Positions 1-7,919 of a DNA stretch of 64,000 nt are shown here, piece by piece. This DNA comes from CAVXEF01 sp963827315 (lineage in GTDB: Bacteria; Planctomycetota; Phycisphaerae; Sedimentisphaerales; Anaerobacaceae). Numbering within the stretch: position 1 is the stretch's first letter; each line of letters starts with the position of its first letter. The notes beneath the pieces are model-generated. The model ran no database searches, was not told the DNA's origin, and saw only the letters and a list, made by a program, of their open reading frames with translations. The stretch lies in NCBI GenBank assembly GCA_963827315.1, contig CAWHAL010000002.1:124001-188000 (forward strand). Reading direction: 5' to 3'. Both the position numbers and the translations under genes were made by a program.

Positions 1-627
1 GCAGTCGCCATTGAGGTCGCTGGCAATCTCACCGGTGCAGTAGTTCGAATCCACTATATTCGCGGTATAGATAATGATAGGGCTGTTTGGTCCTATGGGA
101 ACATCCTGCATCATGCCCAGTTCTGGGAAGTTGACCTCGCCGGTCGGCTCATTGGCAATTCTCTCAACGACGTCCATACCGTCCACGACCTGTCCAAATA
201 CACAGTACCCTACATCAGTGGGACTTTGCCAATCGAGGAAAAGGTTGTCCACCTGGTTTATGAAGAACTGTGAGGTAGCTGAGTTCGGCGCCGCCGTCCT
301 TGCCATTGCAATCGTGCCGCGAAGGTTGCTCAGGCCGTTATAGCTTTCGTTGATTATCGGGTCACAGGGGTCCCGCGAATAATGATTCGGGTCGAAACCG
401 CCGCCCTGAATCATAAAGCCCGATATTACCCTGTGAAAGATTAAGCCGTCATAGAAGCCCGACTCCACATACATCAGGAAATTCTCCACTGTTACCGGCG
501 CCTCATCCGGGAAAAGTGCAATAAAAATATCCCCGACGTTTGTTTCGAGTTCTACTGTGATTGTGCCGGCTCGGCACGGAATGACTAACAGCAAACACAA
601 AACTGCAAAAAAAGCCGGTTTTCTCAT
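1..627 (-). CDS. Secreted cyclophilin-type peptidylprolyl isomerase, 3' end outside window
   Basis: The reading frame is open from an ATG at 627 to the window edge, giving 209 codons. The N-terminus MRKPAFFAVLCLLLVIPCRAG is a signal peptide, so the enzyme should act outside the cytoplasmic membrane. Residues about 22-190 are a cyclophilin domain: FHRVISGFMIQGGGF carries the catalytic Arg, followed by GTIAMART and SATSQFFINQ, then FGQVVDGMDVV. It would catalyse cis-trans isomerisation of X-Pro bonds in exported proteins. The last visible residues, ASDLNGDC, are how planctomycete dockerin-like tails usually begin, so the missing part may hold a dockerin module. It is transcribed divergently from queG. 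Confidence 0.88.
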   Translation of the reverse strand, partial: MRKPAFFAVLCLLLVIPCRAGTITVELETNVGDIFIALFPDEAPVTVENFLMYVESGFYDGLIFHRVISGFMIQGGGFDPNHYSRDPCDPIINESYNGLSNLRGTIAMARTAAPNSATSQFFINQVDNLFLDWQSPTDVGYCVFGQVVDGMDVVERIANEPTGEVNFPELGMMQDVPIGPNSPIIIYTANIVDSNYCTGEIASDLNGDC

Positions 628-689
628 TTCAACACCCCATCCGAATTACCATCGCAAGTCTTCCGCCCACCCGGATTAGCTGTCAACGT

Positions 690-718
690 ATCTTACCAAA
701 AAACCTTATCGATTTCAA
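690..718 (-). promoter_or_regulatory. Sigma-70-type promoter of the cyclophilin gene
   Basis: Reading leftward, TTGAAA (718-713) and TAAGAT (695-690) are separated by exactly 17 bases, with TG one base before the -10. Transcription would start near 683, about 56 bases before the ATG at 627. Confidence 0.6.
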
Positions 719-904
719 GCGAAAACAGCTCCTATCGGTGCCTTACTCGCCTTCGCGTAGCGCTTCGGCATAGCAAGGTCAGATATCCAGGATTACATCC
801 GATAATACCCATCCGGAGCCACCATTTGTAAGGGTGACACTCACCCTGCCAAACCTTTATGTAGGAAATGCAAAAACATATTCCTAAAATTCGGCTGTCC
901 AGTG

Positions 905-913
905 TGGTATAAT
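905..913 (+). promoter_or_regulatory. Extended -10 promoter immediately before queG
   Basis: TATAAT at 908-913 is preceded by TGG (905-907), an extended -10. No good -35 is seen (TAAAAT at 885-890 is the spaced candidate). The predicted start of transcription, near 920, almost coincides with the queG ATG at 922, and there is no Shine-Dalgarno, so a leaderless mRNA is possible. Confidence 0.5.
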
Positions 914-921
914 TACCAGTC

Positions 922-1902
922 ATGAACTACCCCGACGAGATAAAATCCAGGGCTTTACAGTTAGGGTTCGATCTTGCGGGTATAACCGATGCTTCACCGA
1001 TAAGCCGGCAGCAGGTCGAGCTGCTTTCCAGCTGGCTCACTCGCGGCCATGCCGGCGAAATGAACTTTATGCACCAAAATTTCAAAATGCGAATCGACCC
1101 AGCTCGGCATCTGCAAAATGCTCAATCGGTCATCTGCGTGGCACTCAACTATCATCCAGCCAGCTCTTGTCCATCACCAGCTTCATCCAAAAGTCCCCGC
1201 GGCATCGTCGCAGACTACGCCCTCTATGAAGATTACCATCAGTTTATAAGAAAAAAGCTGCGCGACTTGGCTGTCTTTATCAGCACACTTGCCGGCACAG
1301 GCTTTAAGTTCAAAATCTGTGTTGACTCAAGCCCGCTTGCCGAAAGGGCCTTGGCAGCCCGCGCAGGCTTAGGCTTCTTCGGTAAAAACCATATGCTCAT
1401 CAACCCCATCCTCGGCCCGCAGCTATTCCTGGCTGAAATAATCACCAACCTCGAACTTCAAACCGACAAACCAATCCCAGCCGGTTGTTCAAATTGTAAT
1501 AGTTGCCTCTCCGCCTGTCCAATGGGCGCACTGCAACCCGACGGCTTCCTCGATGCTGCCTGGTGTATCAACTATCTGACGATAGAATATGAAGGCCAAA
1601 TACCAAATGTTTACGCCTGCAAAATCGCTAATCACCTCGTCGGCTGTGATGAATGCATTCACGCCTGCCCCTATTACCAAAAAGCCCCGCCCTGTCAAAA
1701 CAGCGACTTTAAATTCCACCCCGACAGAGCACATCTCGATTTGCAGCAACTTTTGAGTATGAGCCAGGCCGATTTTGATACAAAATTTGCCGATTCTCCT
1801 CTTATGCGTGTAGGTCTGGAACGACTAAAAAGAAATGCCCATATCTGCCTTAGTAATATAACAAACCGTCCATTTTATGGTGAGCCTGTCGAATCCATGT
1901 GA
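922..1902 (+). CDS. queG: Epoxyqueuosine reductase QueG
   Basis: This 326-residue protein carries out the last step of queuosine synthesis, reducing epoxyqueuosine to queuosine at the wobble position of GUN-anticodon tRNAs, with cobalamin and two 4Fe-4S clusters. The sequence shows the CVDSSPLAE motif with the likely catalytic Asp at residue 135. It also has GLGFFGKN and two clusters of cysteines: CSNCNSCLSACP (residues 189-199) and CDECIHACP (242-249) with C215. Length and order fit the family. It stands alone; no other queuosine gene is in the window. The ATG at 922 is chosen because it begins the conserved N-terminus, although no ribosome binding site precedes it. Confidence 0.95.
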   Translation: MNYPDEIKSRALQLGFDLAGITDASPISRQQVELLSSWLTRGHAGEMNFMHQNFKMRIDPARHLQNAQSVICVALNYHPASSCPSPASSKSPRGIVADYALYEDYHQFIRKKLRDLAVFISTLAGTGFKFKICVDSSPLAERALAARAGLGFFGKNHMLINPILGPQLFLAEIITNLELQTDKPIPAGCSNCNSCLSACPMGALQPDGFLDAAWCINYLTIEYEGQIPNVYACKIANHLVGCDECIHACPYYQKAPPCQNSDFKFHPDRAHLDLQQLLSMSQADFDTKFADSPLMRVGLERLKRNAHICLSNITNRPFYGEPVESM

Positions 1903-2090
1903 CACCGCTTTCAAATTGTATTTTTTGGCCTTCCCTAAAAATATCTCTACGAAGAATGAGGCTAACCTTGTTTTTTCTCTGTGCCGTTTCGGAAAGTAGG
2001 AAAGCAAATTTATGGGGTTGTAATCTGCGTGCCTTTTGCTTGTGTAAATGGGCCTGTCACGTTTCCTTGATAAATTTTTAGTTGCATAAC

Positions 2091-2597
2091 TTATTGTTCT
2101 TTAATAAATTTTAATTTACGCTTTTCAAAAAACTCGTAAAGGTCTATGGATTTAACACTATAATGCAAAGCAACCATCGGTATTCTATTAGGAAGGTCTT
2201 TTCTTTCTTGGGTAATAATAGTGGCACCTTCTGATTTAGCCAAAGCAATCAGGAAGGGGTCAGCATCAGGTTCGCCTGTTTGTAATTTCTTCTTGTCAAG
2301 TAAATCTGGAAAATCTTTTGCGACGCCTTTAGCAAGTTTAAATATTTCTTGATTGGTTGGAATAAAGAAGCGTTTTTTATGCGATATTGCCCATTTCTTT
2401 AGTCGGTCGTCTTTACCCAAATATTTCATTATCTCTTCATACACAACCATTGTGGAAAAGATATTTTTCTGTTTAATAAGGGATTCTATCTCATCCCAGA
2501 TGGCCTGGTAGGCCGGTTTATCAGGAGGATGATATGCCATCAGGGTTATCAAAACATTGTTATCGACAGCATAACTATCCCCGAAGGGGAGTTTCAT
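2091..2597 (-). CDS. DUF4411 family PIN-like protein, probable toxin-type partner
   Basis: This 168-residue protein resembles the DUF4411 group of PIN-fold proteins. The N-terminus has YAVDNNVLITL with an acidic residue at the usual first PIN position (D12). A central acidic segment includes EEIMKYLG, and DADPFLIALAKSEGATIITQE carries the later conserved acidic residues. PIN proteins are often RNases of toxin-antitoxin systems; for DUF4411 this activity is inferred from the fold. The gene begins 3 bases after the stop of the XRE-ImmA gene, the usual partner order, so the two are co-transcribed and probably work together. Family call is good, function is not established. Confidence 0.75.
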   Translation of the reverse strand: MKLPFGDSYAVDNNVLITLMAYHPPDKPAYQAIWDEIESLIKQKNIFSTMVVYEEIMKYLGKDDRLKKWAISHKKRFFIPTNQEIFKLAKGVAKDFPDLLDKKKLQTGEPDADPFLIALAKSEGATIITQERKDLPNRIPMVALHYSVKSIDLYEFFEKRKLKFIKEQ

Positions 2598-2600
2598 AAC

Positions 2601-3749
2601 TTATATCGCCTCTTTAACTTTGGGTATCTTATCAGATGTTACGCCCAGATAATCGGCCACCCTCATCTCATCAATCTTTTTGTGTTCATAAGCGTCAAAA
2701 ACCATAGAAGTGTATTTTTTACCCCGCTCTTGGAGGCAAATCTTGATTTCGGTTTTTTTATCCTTTCTGCCGAATGGTTTTTTATATTTACTTTTCCATT
2801 CCTTGTGCTTTTTGAGATAATATTCTCTGGTGGTTAAATCTAAAATCCATAATCGTCTTAAGATAACTTCTTTGCTAACACAGAAATCTTGCGCAATACC
2901 TCTCAGAAAATTCTCAGGCCATTCTCTTACCCTCACGTTTGTTTTTACAATAGAGTGATTTAACAACTTATCTTTCGGTACCAGAAATGCTCCGGCAAAG
3001 TGGTTACAGAATCTTTCGTGTGATACATCCGACTCCAAATCACAGATACCGCCCTCCCGTAAGAGTAAATGCGCCAACTCATGGAAGAGCGTAAAAATCT
3101 TGGCTGATGTTTCGTCGGACCTTCTCAGGACAATCGCTGGGGCGTCCTCATCAATTAAAGAAAACCCCCTTATTTCCTTGTTCATTGTAATGCTAATCTG
3201 AAATACTAATATCCCGTTGTTTTCTAATATTTTTATCCACTCATCCAAAGCAGCCTCTTTAGTAAAAGAGACGCGACTGGGGAATCCTTTGATTCCAAAT
3301 TGCATCCTCACCTTTTCTGCCAGTATTTCCGGATTGTCGGATGGATTTGCCCTTATGGATATTTTCTTGCTCTCTTCACCTGATTCTTTAATTAACTCAA
3401 TGGCAGAGTATTGAAAACGCCTGGCTTTTCGGATAGCTAAATGTGTTTTGGGCTTGAGCGACTGTTTCTCCTCAGATGGAAGTGTCCGAAAATCCTTGGG
3501 AAAAGGAGGTTCCTTGGGTGGAGCAGGTAGTAAAAATGCGCTTAGAGGTCTTTTGTAGATCTTCGACAACTTTTCAATCTGAGCAAAGGTGGGTTTTGCA
3601 GCACTCCCTTTTGTCTCCCATCCTTTTATAGCGTTTATCGTTATCCCGCTTATCTTCTTGACGACCTCATCTACACTCATCCCAATACTTTCTCTTGCCC
3701 ATATGAGTACGGCGGGTTCTACCGAAACACTAAATAATTTACCGGGCAT
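2601..3749 (-). CDS. XRE-type regulator fused to ImmA/IrrE metallopeptidase
   Basis: The 382-residue protein has an N-terminal helix-turn-helix of the XRE kind (about residues 12-75, with SVDEVVKKISGITINAIKGWE). A C-terminal zinc peptidase of the ImmA/IrrE family follows, with HELAH at 223-227 and the downstream ERFCNHFAGAFLVP segment that normally supplies the third ligand. Such proteins often cleave or bind a repressor and act as the antitoxin-like or regulatory half of a pair; here the partner is the DUF4411 gene directly downstream. Start choice: an ATG at 3755 is only one base from the AGGAG at 3757-3761, while the ATG at 3749 lies 7 bases away, so 3749 is preferred. Confidence 0.85.
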   Translation of the reverse strand: MPGKLFSVSVEPAVLIWARESIGMSVDEVVKKISGITINAIKGWETKGSAAKPTFAQIEKLSKIYKRPLSAFLLPAPPKEPPFPKDFRTLPSEEKQSLKPKTHLAIRKARRFQYSAIELIKESGEESKKISIRANPSDNPEILAEKVRMQFGIKGFPSRVSFTKEAALDEWIKILENNGILVFQISITMNKEIRGFSLIDEDAPAIVLRRSDETSAKIFTLFHELAHLLLREGGICDLESDVSHERFCNHFAGAFLVPKDKLLNHSIVKTNVRVREWPENFLRGIAQDFCVSKEVILRRLWILDLTTREYYLKKHKEWKSKYKKPFGRKDKKTEIKICLQERGKKYTSMVFDAYEHKKIDEMRVADYLGVTSDKIPKVKEAI

Positions 3750-3755
3750 AGCCAT

Positions 3756-4292
3756 TCTCCTATTTACAACTTTTGCAATTATCTATGTCTTCGCGGGATA
3801 AACGACTTACATCCTTCTAAGATAGTGCTAATCCATGCCTATTTTCTATCACTTCCATCTTTTTGTCAAAACTTACTTTGCCCTTCACAGCCAGACTCTC
3901 TGCGCAGTCTGCATCCAAAAAATCTCTGTTAACTTAGGCAGCCTGTAGCTGATTTCTCTATGAACTACGAACTAAAAATTCTCTGTGAAATCTGTGTTCT
4001 CTGTGGCTGATTAAAAATCAATCAAATGCGCAGGGGGGTACTTCAATCACTGTCCAAAACGCACCAATTTCTTGCAATTTTTGCGAATTTTTTGTTATTT
4101 TTTGAAATTTTTACGAATTTTTTACAATTTTTTACAATTTTTTCTTTCGACTTGCGCGTTTGATGCGAATTTTATCTTGCCTGCTTTGCCTAATCGTTAC
4201 ATCTTAACGCACCAACCCCCATTTTTACCCCCAAAACCCACCCCCCAAAATCACCCCTTTTTTTAAATTCTGGATACCTCAAGTCTTAAACA
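3756..4292. other. Intergenic stretch with dispersed repeat
   Basis: No convincing gene. It holds the ImmA ribosome binding site, a wordy tract rich in TCTGTG (about 3895-4010), one copy of a long dispersed repeat (4027-4130), and a C-rich, A-rich tail (4205-4265). A 64-codon forward frame at 4072-4266 is a by-product of the AATTTTT repeats. Confidence 0.6.
4027..4130 (+). repeat. Dispersed repeat, copy 1 (pair of 22633-22718)
   Basis: It starts with TGCGCA, runs through GGGGGTACTTCAATCACTGT and CCAAAACGCACCAATTTC, and ends in a tract of near-tandem AATTTTT units separated by GC, GCG or ACG. The second copy at 22633-22718 matches almost base for base over the first 57 bases and then shares the AATTTTT units, with a 10-base length difference. 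Both copies lie just beyond an accessory gene island. Confidence 0.85.
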
Positions 4293-5465
4293 TCAGCGGG
4301 TCAGCTCGACAATTTCGGTAAATTTGACCAGCACATCTCCGGTCTGCTGACGCGTCTCAACTGTGCCTGTAATGCCGACCTGCTTGCCGGCAAATTTACT
4401 CAAATCCATTTGTGCCATGGGCCCATCCGCAACAGCGTAGCACAGGCAATTGCCGGTGCTGTCGACGATGCGATAGTACGTCTGATGCTGCATCTGCGGG
4501 TCGTAAACACTTGAAATTTGAAACAGGCCTACGGCGGTATATTTGCCGAGGTCCGGCACCTGAGCCAGCTTTGCGGCTTGCGCCTGGTCTATCCGCTCCC
4601 TAACCTGCTCCAACTGTGCATCCTGGAGGCGAACCGCTTTTTCCACCTCAGAAGCCAATTCGTACCGCTGTATCTGCTTTAGCGCGAATTGAGCGTACCG
4701 AGCAGCTTTGCCCGCATCGTTGTTGTCGGCGATAGCCGAAAGCGCCTCGCTTACAGCAACATAATTCTGCTCTGCAGCAGGCTTGGCCAGTTCGGCTTTG
4801 ATTTGCCCCTGCAAAACATAATATTCTTTCAGCTTTTCTGTCTCGACAGGATTTTCTTTCGGGACGGGAGCTGCCTGCTCGGTGGCAGGCTGCGGCTCAA
4901 CAACTATCCCAGAACCCTCAGCCGATCCCAACGGCTGAGTATAGTCGGTAAGCACCCACAGATAGGCACCTGTTGGCGGAACAATTTTGTAATAGTCCGC
5001 TTCCTCTATACCGGTCAATTCGACCTTATCACCTTTACTGAGATGCAACTGCATGGCATCACAGTGGATAGGCTCTCTATATTCGCTGCCAGCATAAACA
5101 CGAACACTATCACCGGCAACCGTTCCGATACTCGGGTTGTTCTGGTCGACAGCAACATACTGCTTCGACACCCAGGAAAAGCTGCCTGACGGCGGAACAA
5201 TGTGCGACCAGCCGAATTTAGTAGCTACAACCGTAACTCTATCGGTCGCGTTTACCTTGCCACACGGGTAATAGTTCGTACCAGGGCCGCAGCGCACATA
5301 CACACCGTCACTGGTAATCTGCGCAATATAAGGGAAGGCCAACCCGGCTGACGCACCTGTATCATTGGTATCGTTCGGCGAAGTGACAACTTCTAAAGCA
5401 GGGCAAACCAGCGCTGTGAAAAGAACGACAGTGAAAACCATTAAGCAGTTTTTAAAGAATCGCAT
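4293..5465 (-). CDS. Secreted protein with two bacterial SH3 domains
   Basis: The 390-residue protein begins with a signal peptide (MRFFKNCLMVFTVVLFTALV). It has two SH3b-like repeats, about residues 40-100 (DGVYVRCGPGTNYYPCG, ending WVSKQYV) and 105-175 (DSVRVYAG..., ending LWVLTDY), a helical middle rich in Ala, Glu and Gln, and a C-terminal beta domain (ITGTVETRQQTGDVLVKF). SH3b modules commonly bind cell wall or peptide ligands, so an envelope role is inferred. The longer frame starting at 5564 overlaps the promoter -35; GGGAGA lies 8 bases before the ATG at 5465, which is therefore the start. No catalytic domain is seen. Confidence 0.8.
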   Translation of the reverse strand: MRFFKNCLMVFTVVLFTALVCPALEVVTSPNDTNDTGASAGLAFPYIAQITSDGVYVRCGPGTNYYPCGKVNATDRVTVVATKFGWSHIVPPSGSFSWVSKQYVAVDQNNPSIGTVAGDSVRVYAGSEYREPIHCDAMQLHLSKGDKVELTGIEEADYYKIVPPTGAYLWVLTDYTQPLGSAEGSGIVVEPQPATEQAAPVPKENPVETEKLKEYYVLQGQIKAELAKPAAEQNYVAVSEALSAIADNNDAGKAARYAQFALKQIQRYELASEVEKAVRLQDAQLEQVRERIDQAQAAKLAQVPDLGKYTAVGLFQISSVYDPQMQHQTYYRIVDSTGNCLCYAVADGPMAQMDLSKFAGKQVGITGTVETRQQTGDVLVKFTEIVELTR

Positions 5466-5535
5466 TTTTTCATCTCCCAAAAAGCGTGTCTTTATCTGAA
5501 AAATAAGCGAACGACCGAACGTTCTCTGGTTTTCC

Positions 5536-5564
5536 AAATTAGCAGCCAAGCCGGCAAATGTCAA
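5536..5564 (-). promoter_or_regulatory. Sigma-70-type promoter of the SH3-domain protein gene
   Basis: Leftward TTGACA (5564-5559), 17 bases, then TAATTT (5541-5536) with TG one base upstream of the -10. The leader to the ATG at 5465 is about 65 bases and contains a GAACG/CGTTC inverted repeat. Confidence 0.65.
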
Positions 5565-5766
5565 CTTTTTTATTACGCTGAATCAGAAATGAACCAACAG
5601 GAGTACACTTGTAGTCTGCAGGTGATTTCTCGCAAGCGCCGGGGGTATGCTTTGCCAATCACCGGCGATTTTGGTTTGACGGGCTCTTTCGGTTTAGTTA
5701 ATCTGCACTCGCAAAAAAGGCTTTTTCCTAACTTATCAGAGCACTGAGGGAACATACGGTTAGTAT

Positions 5767-7110
5767 ATGAGCGATGGGCAGTGCAAAAAACGACATGTTG
5801 TCGTGATTGGAGCTGGTTTTACAGGATTAGCTGCAGCCTATGAGCTTGCACGCCGAGGCATTAAAGTTACCGTGCTTGAAAAGGACGACCAAATCGGCGG
5901 ATTGGCGGGTAGCTTTAAAATAAACGGCTATCACATAGAAAAATTCTACCATCATTTTTTCAATAACGACAAATATGTCATCAAACTGGCGAAAGAGTTA
6001 GGCTGTGAGAATGAGCTTTTGCGGTGCGTAACAAAGACAGGGATTTACTTTGACCGCAGGTTTTTCAAATTATCTACGCCGATGGACGTTCTGCGATTTA
6101 AGCCGCTTAGCCTGCTGAACCGTATTCGGCTCGGCCTGCTGATTTTACGGGCACGAAGAGTTAAAGACTGGAAGCATCTGGACACGATAACCGCTGAGCA
6201 GTGGTTACTAAAACTGTGCGGTGCTGAGGCTTACAAAATAGTATGGGAACCTCTTCTGCGAGGCAAATTTGGGCCTTACGCTTCGCAGGTCTCCGCGGCG
6301 TGGTTCTGGAACAAACTTATCCTTCGCGGCGGAAGTCGCAGTAAAACCGGCGCCGAGATGCTCGTATATTACCACGGTGGATTCGGCGCTTTCGCAGAGA
6401 CAATCGCGGCACAGATTAGAGCGGCCGGCAGTAAGATTCAAACCGGCACCAATGCCGACGGCCTGGTCGTTGAGGATGGCTGCATCAAAGCAGTTAAAAC
6501 ATCCAACGGCACAATCGATGCTGACGCAGTGATAGCGACACCGGCCCTGCCGATTATCGCGGAATTGGTTGAGCCCTATGTCTGCGATGAATACGCCTCC
6601 GGACTTCGAAAAGTAAAATACCTGGCTAATATGTGCCTGGTGCTGGAACTTTCGCATAATCTGTCCGACATTTACTGGCTCAATGTAAATGATGCGGGGT
6701 TTCCTTTCGTGGGCGTAATAGAGCACACGAATTTTCAGTCTACAGAAAGCTGCGGCGGCAAACATATCGTCTATCTTTCGAAATATCTTTTGCAGACAGA
6801 CGAACCATATGAAATGAGCAAAGAGCAGGTGTTCGAACGTGCACTGTCGCACATCAAACGGATGTTTCCGAAATTTGACGGCTCGTGGGTCCTGGGCTAC
6901 CACATATGGAAAGCCCCACATGCACAGCCTTTCGTAGGGCGCAACTACAGCAGCCTTATTCCAGCAAACCAGACACCTATAAAGGGATTTTATACAGCGA
7001 CGATGGCGCAGGTTTATCCGCAAGACAGGGGTATCAACTACGCCGTTCGCGACGGGCGAAGCATTGGCCAATCAGTGGCTAAAGTCTTTGAAAGTGAAAC
7101 CGCAAAGTGA
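5767..7110 (+). CDS. FAD-dependent oxidoreductase, protoporphyrinogen oxidase/UDP-galactopyranose mutase-like
   Basis: The 447-residue flavoprotein has an N-terminal Rossmann fold (residues about 8-50): VIGAGFTGLAAAYELARRG followed by VLEKDDQIGGLAGS. Further on come a FAD-amine-oxidase-type middle with YHHFF and WEPLLRGKFG, and the C-terminal flavin motif YPQDRGINYAVRDG. Such enzymes oxidise or rearrange amine, carotenoid or sugar-nucleotide substrates; in planctomycetes this subgroup often sits with polysaccharide genes. The substrate cannot be told from sequence. Neighbours give no help: a divergent SH3 protein upstream and a convergent cupin gene downstream. Confidence 0.8.
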   Translation: MSDGQCKKRHVVVIGAGFTGLAAAYELARRGIKVTVLEKDDQIGGLAGSFKINGYHIEKFYHHFFNNDKYVIKLAKELGCENELLRCVTKTGIYFDRRFFKLSTPMDVLRFKPLSLLNRIRLGLLILRARRVKDWKHLDTITAEQWLLKLCGAEAYKIVWEPLLRGKFGPYASQVSAAWFWNKLILRGGSRSKTGAEMLVYYHGGFGAFAETIAAQIRAAGSKIQTGTNADGLVVEDGCIKAVKTSNGTIDADAVIATPALPIIAELVEPYVCDEYASGLRKVKYLANMCLVLELSHNLSDIYWLNVNDAGFPFVGVIEHTNFQSTESCGGKHIVYLSKYLLQTDEPYEMSKEQVFERALSHIKRMFPKFDGSWVLGYHIWKAPHAQPFVGRNYSSLIPANQTPIKGFYTATMAQVYPQDRGINYAVRDGRSIGQSVAKVFESETAK

Positions 7111-7132
7111 CCGGTGGCCGGGGCATTACTTC

Positions 7133-7465
7133 TTACACAACCAAGGGGTTCACGCAATAAATATAAACAAGCGGCTCAGTTCCCGTGTTTTTGATGTTGT
7201 GAATTGTCTGCGGCGGTATATACGCAATCCTACCCTCACCTACCTCAAAAGAATCTTCCTCTTCGCCGACCAGCAGCAATCCTTTGCCTGAGAGGAAGAT
7301 TAGCATTTCCTCTCTGTCATTTGTGCTGTGTTGGCCGCAGCTTTCGCCCGACTGCAAGCAGACCCTGCCCGAGCGCATCCCAGACGTTTGCGGTCTGCCC
7401 TGGAGAAGTTTCTGGAACCGGGCTGCTGTTTCCAATTCGATAACGAGAATTTCTGCTGGCGGCAT
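7133..7465 (-). CDS. Small cupin-domain protein
   Basis: A 110-residue single-cupin barrel. Motif 1 is GQHSTNDREEMLIFLSGKG, with likely metal ligands His and Glu; motif 2 is YIPPQTIHNIKNTG, with the second His. A single-cupin protein of this size may be a small enzyme or a ligand-binding protein; the substrate is unknown. It lies 28 bases downstream of acyP on the same strand, so the two probably share a transcript. GGAG sits 8 bases before the ATG at 7465. Confidence 0.8.
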   Translation of the reverse strand: MPPAEILVIELETAARFQKLLQGRPQTSGMRSGRVCLQSGESCGQHSTNDREEMLIFLSGKGLLLVGEEEDSFEVGEGRIAYIPPQTIHNIKNTGTEPLVYIYCVNPLVV

Positions 7466-7493
7466 CGTAAAATCTCCATGAAATGTGAGCCGA

Positions 7494-7769
7494 TTAAAAA
7501 GTGAGTTTGAAGTCCTTGCGATTCGGGTCCGGCGGCACCTCCTCGATTTTAGTTTCTCTTATGTACCCGGCAAATGACTCCTTTATGTCCCGGATACAAT
7601 CGTCTATTCCATCAGGGCGACCCTGAGCAACCATCTCAACACTGCCATCATTGCAATTGCGGACCCAGCCGGTCAGCTGACAACGATTGGCTGCGCGAAA
7701 AGCGACAAAACGAAAACCCACGCCCTGAACGCGGCCGGTGAAAATTATATGTCTGGCTGTATCCGTCAT
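7494..7769 (-). CDS. acyP: Acylphosphatase
   Basis: The 91-residue protein hydrolyses acyl phosphates such as carbamoyl phosphate and 1,3-bisphosphoglycerate. Signature motifs are complete: GRVQGVGFR carries the phosphate-binding Arg, and GWVRNCNDGSVEMVAQG carries the catalytic Asn. The length is typical for the family. It is the first gene of a short leftward pair with the cupin gene and is transcribed away from the SpoIIE-type gene. Confidence 0.93.
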   Translation of the reverse strand: MTDTARHIIFTGRVQGVGFRFVAFRAANRCQLTGWVRNCNDGSVEMVAQGRPDGIDDCIRDIKESFAGYIRETKIEEVPPDPNRKDFKLTF

Positions 7770-7811
7770 TTCGTTGCTTATGATAATATGTAACGGTTTT
7801 CATTACAATCT

Positions 7812-7847
7812 GCCCCCGTGCTTTCTTGCGAAAGCAAGAACGGGGGC
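7812..7847. repeat. GC-rich palindrome in divergent intergenic region
   Basis: Arms GCCCCCG (7812-7818) and CGGGGGC (7841-7847) enclose a second arm pair, TTCTTGC (7823-7829) and GCAAGAA (7834-7840), around a GAAA loop. The stem has 14 pairs, with TGCT bulged on one side. No T-run follows on either strand, so it is not a standard terminator. Confidence 0.6.
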
Positions 7848-7861
7848 GAAATAAATTAGGG

Positions 7862-7890
7862 TTCACCCCGCGGCAAAAGTCAAGTATAAT
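7862..7890 (+). promoter_or_regulatory. Sigma-70-type promoter of the SpoIIE phosphatase operon
   Basis: TTCACC (7862-7867), 17 bases, TATAAT (7885-7890). Transcription would start near 7897 and run into the ATG at 7920. Confidence 0.6.
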
Positions 7891-7919
7891 CCGTTCAGCT
7901 TATAAACCGGTTGATTGTT

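Noticed and set aside
40..60. tRNA-like GTTCGAATCC T-loop
   Set aside because: It lies in the conserved coding sequence of the cyclophilin gene, and no matching cloverleaf arms are found.
4072..4266. Forward 64-codon frame rich in Phe and Leu
   Set aside because: It is made by the AATTTTT repeats and has no ribosome binding site or homology features; the same repeat produces a similar frame at the second copy.
6208..7071. Long reverse frame of 287 codons
   Set aside because: It runs antisense through the FAD oxidoreductase gene, which has clear motifs; the reverse product has none.
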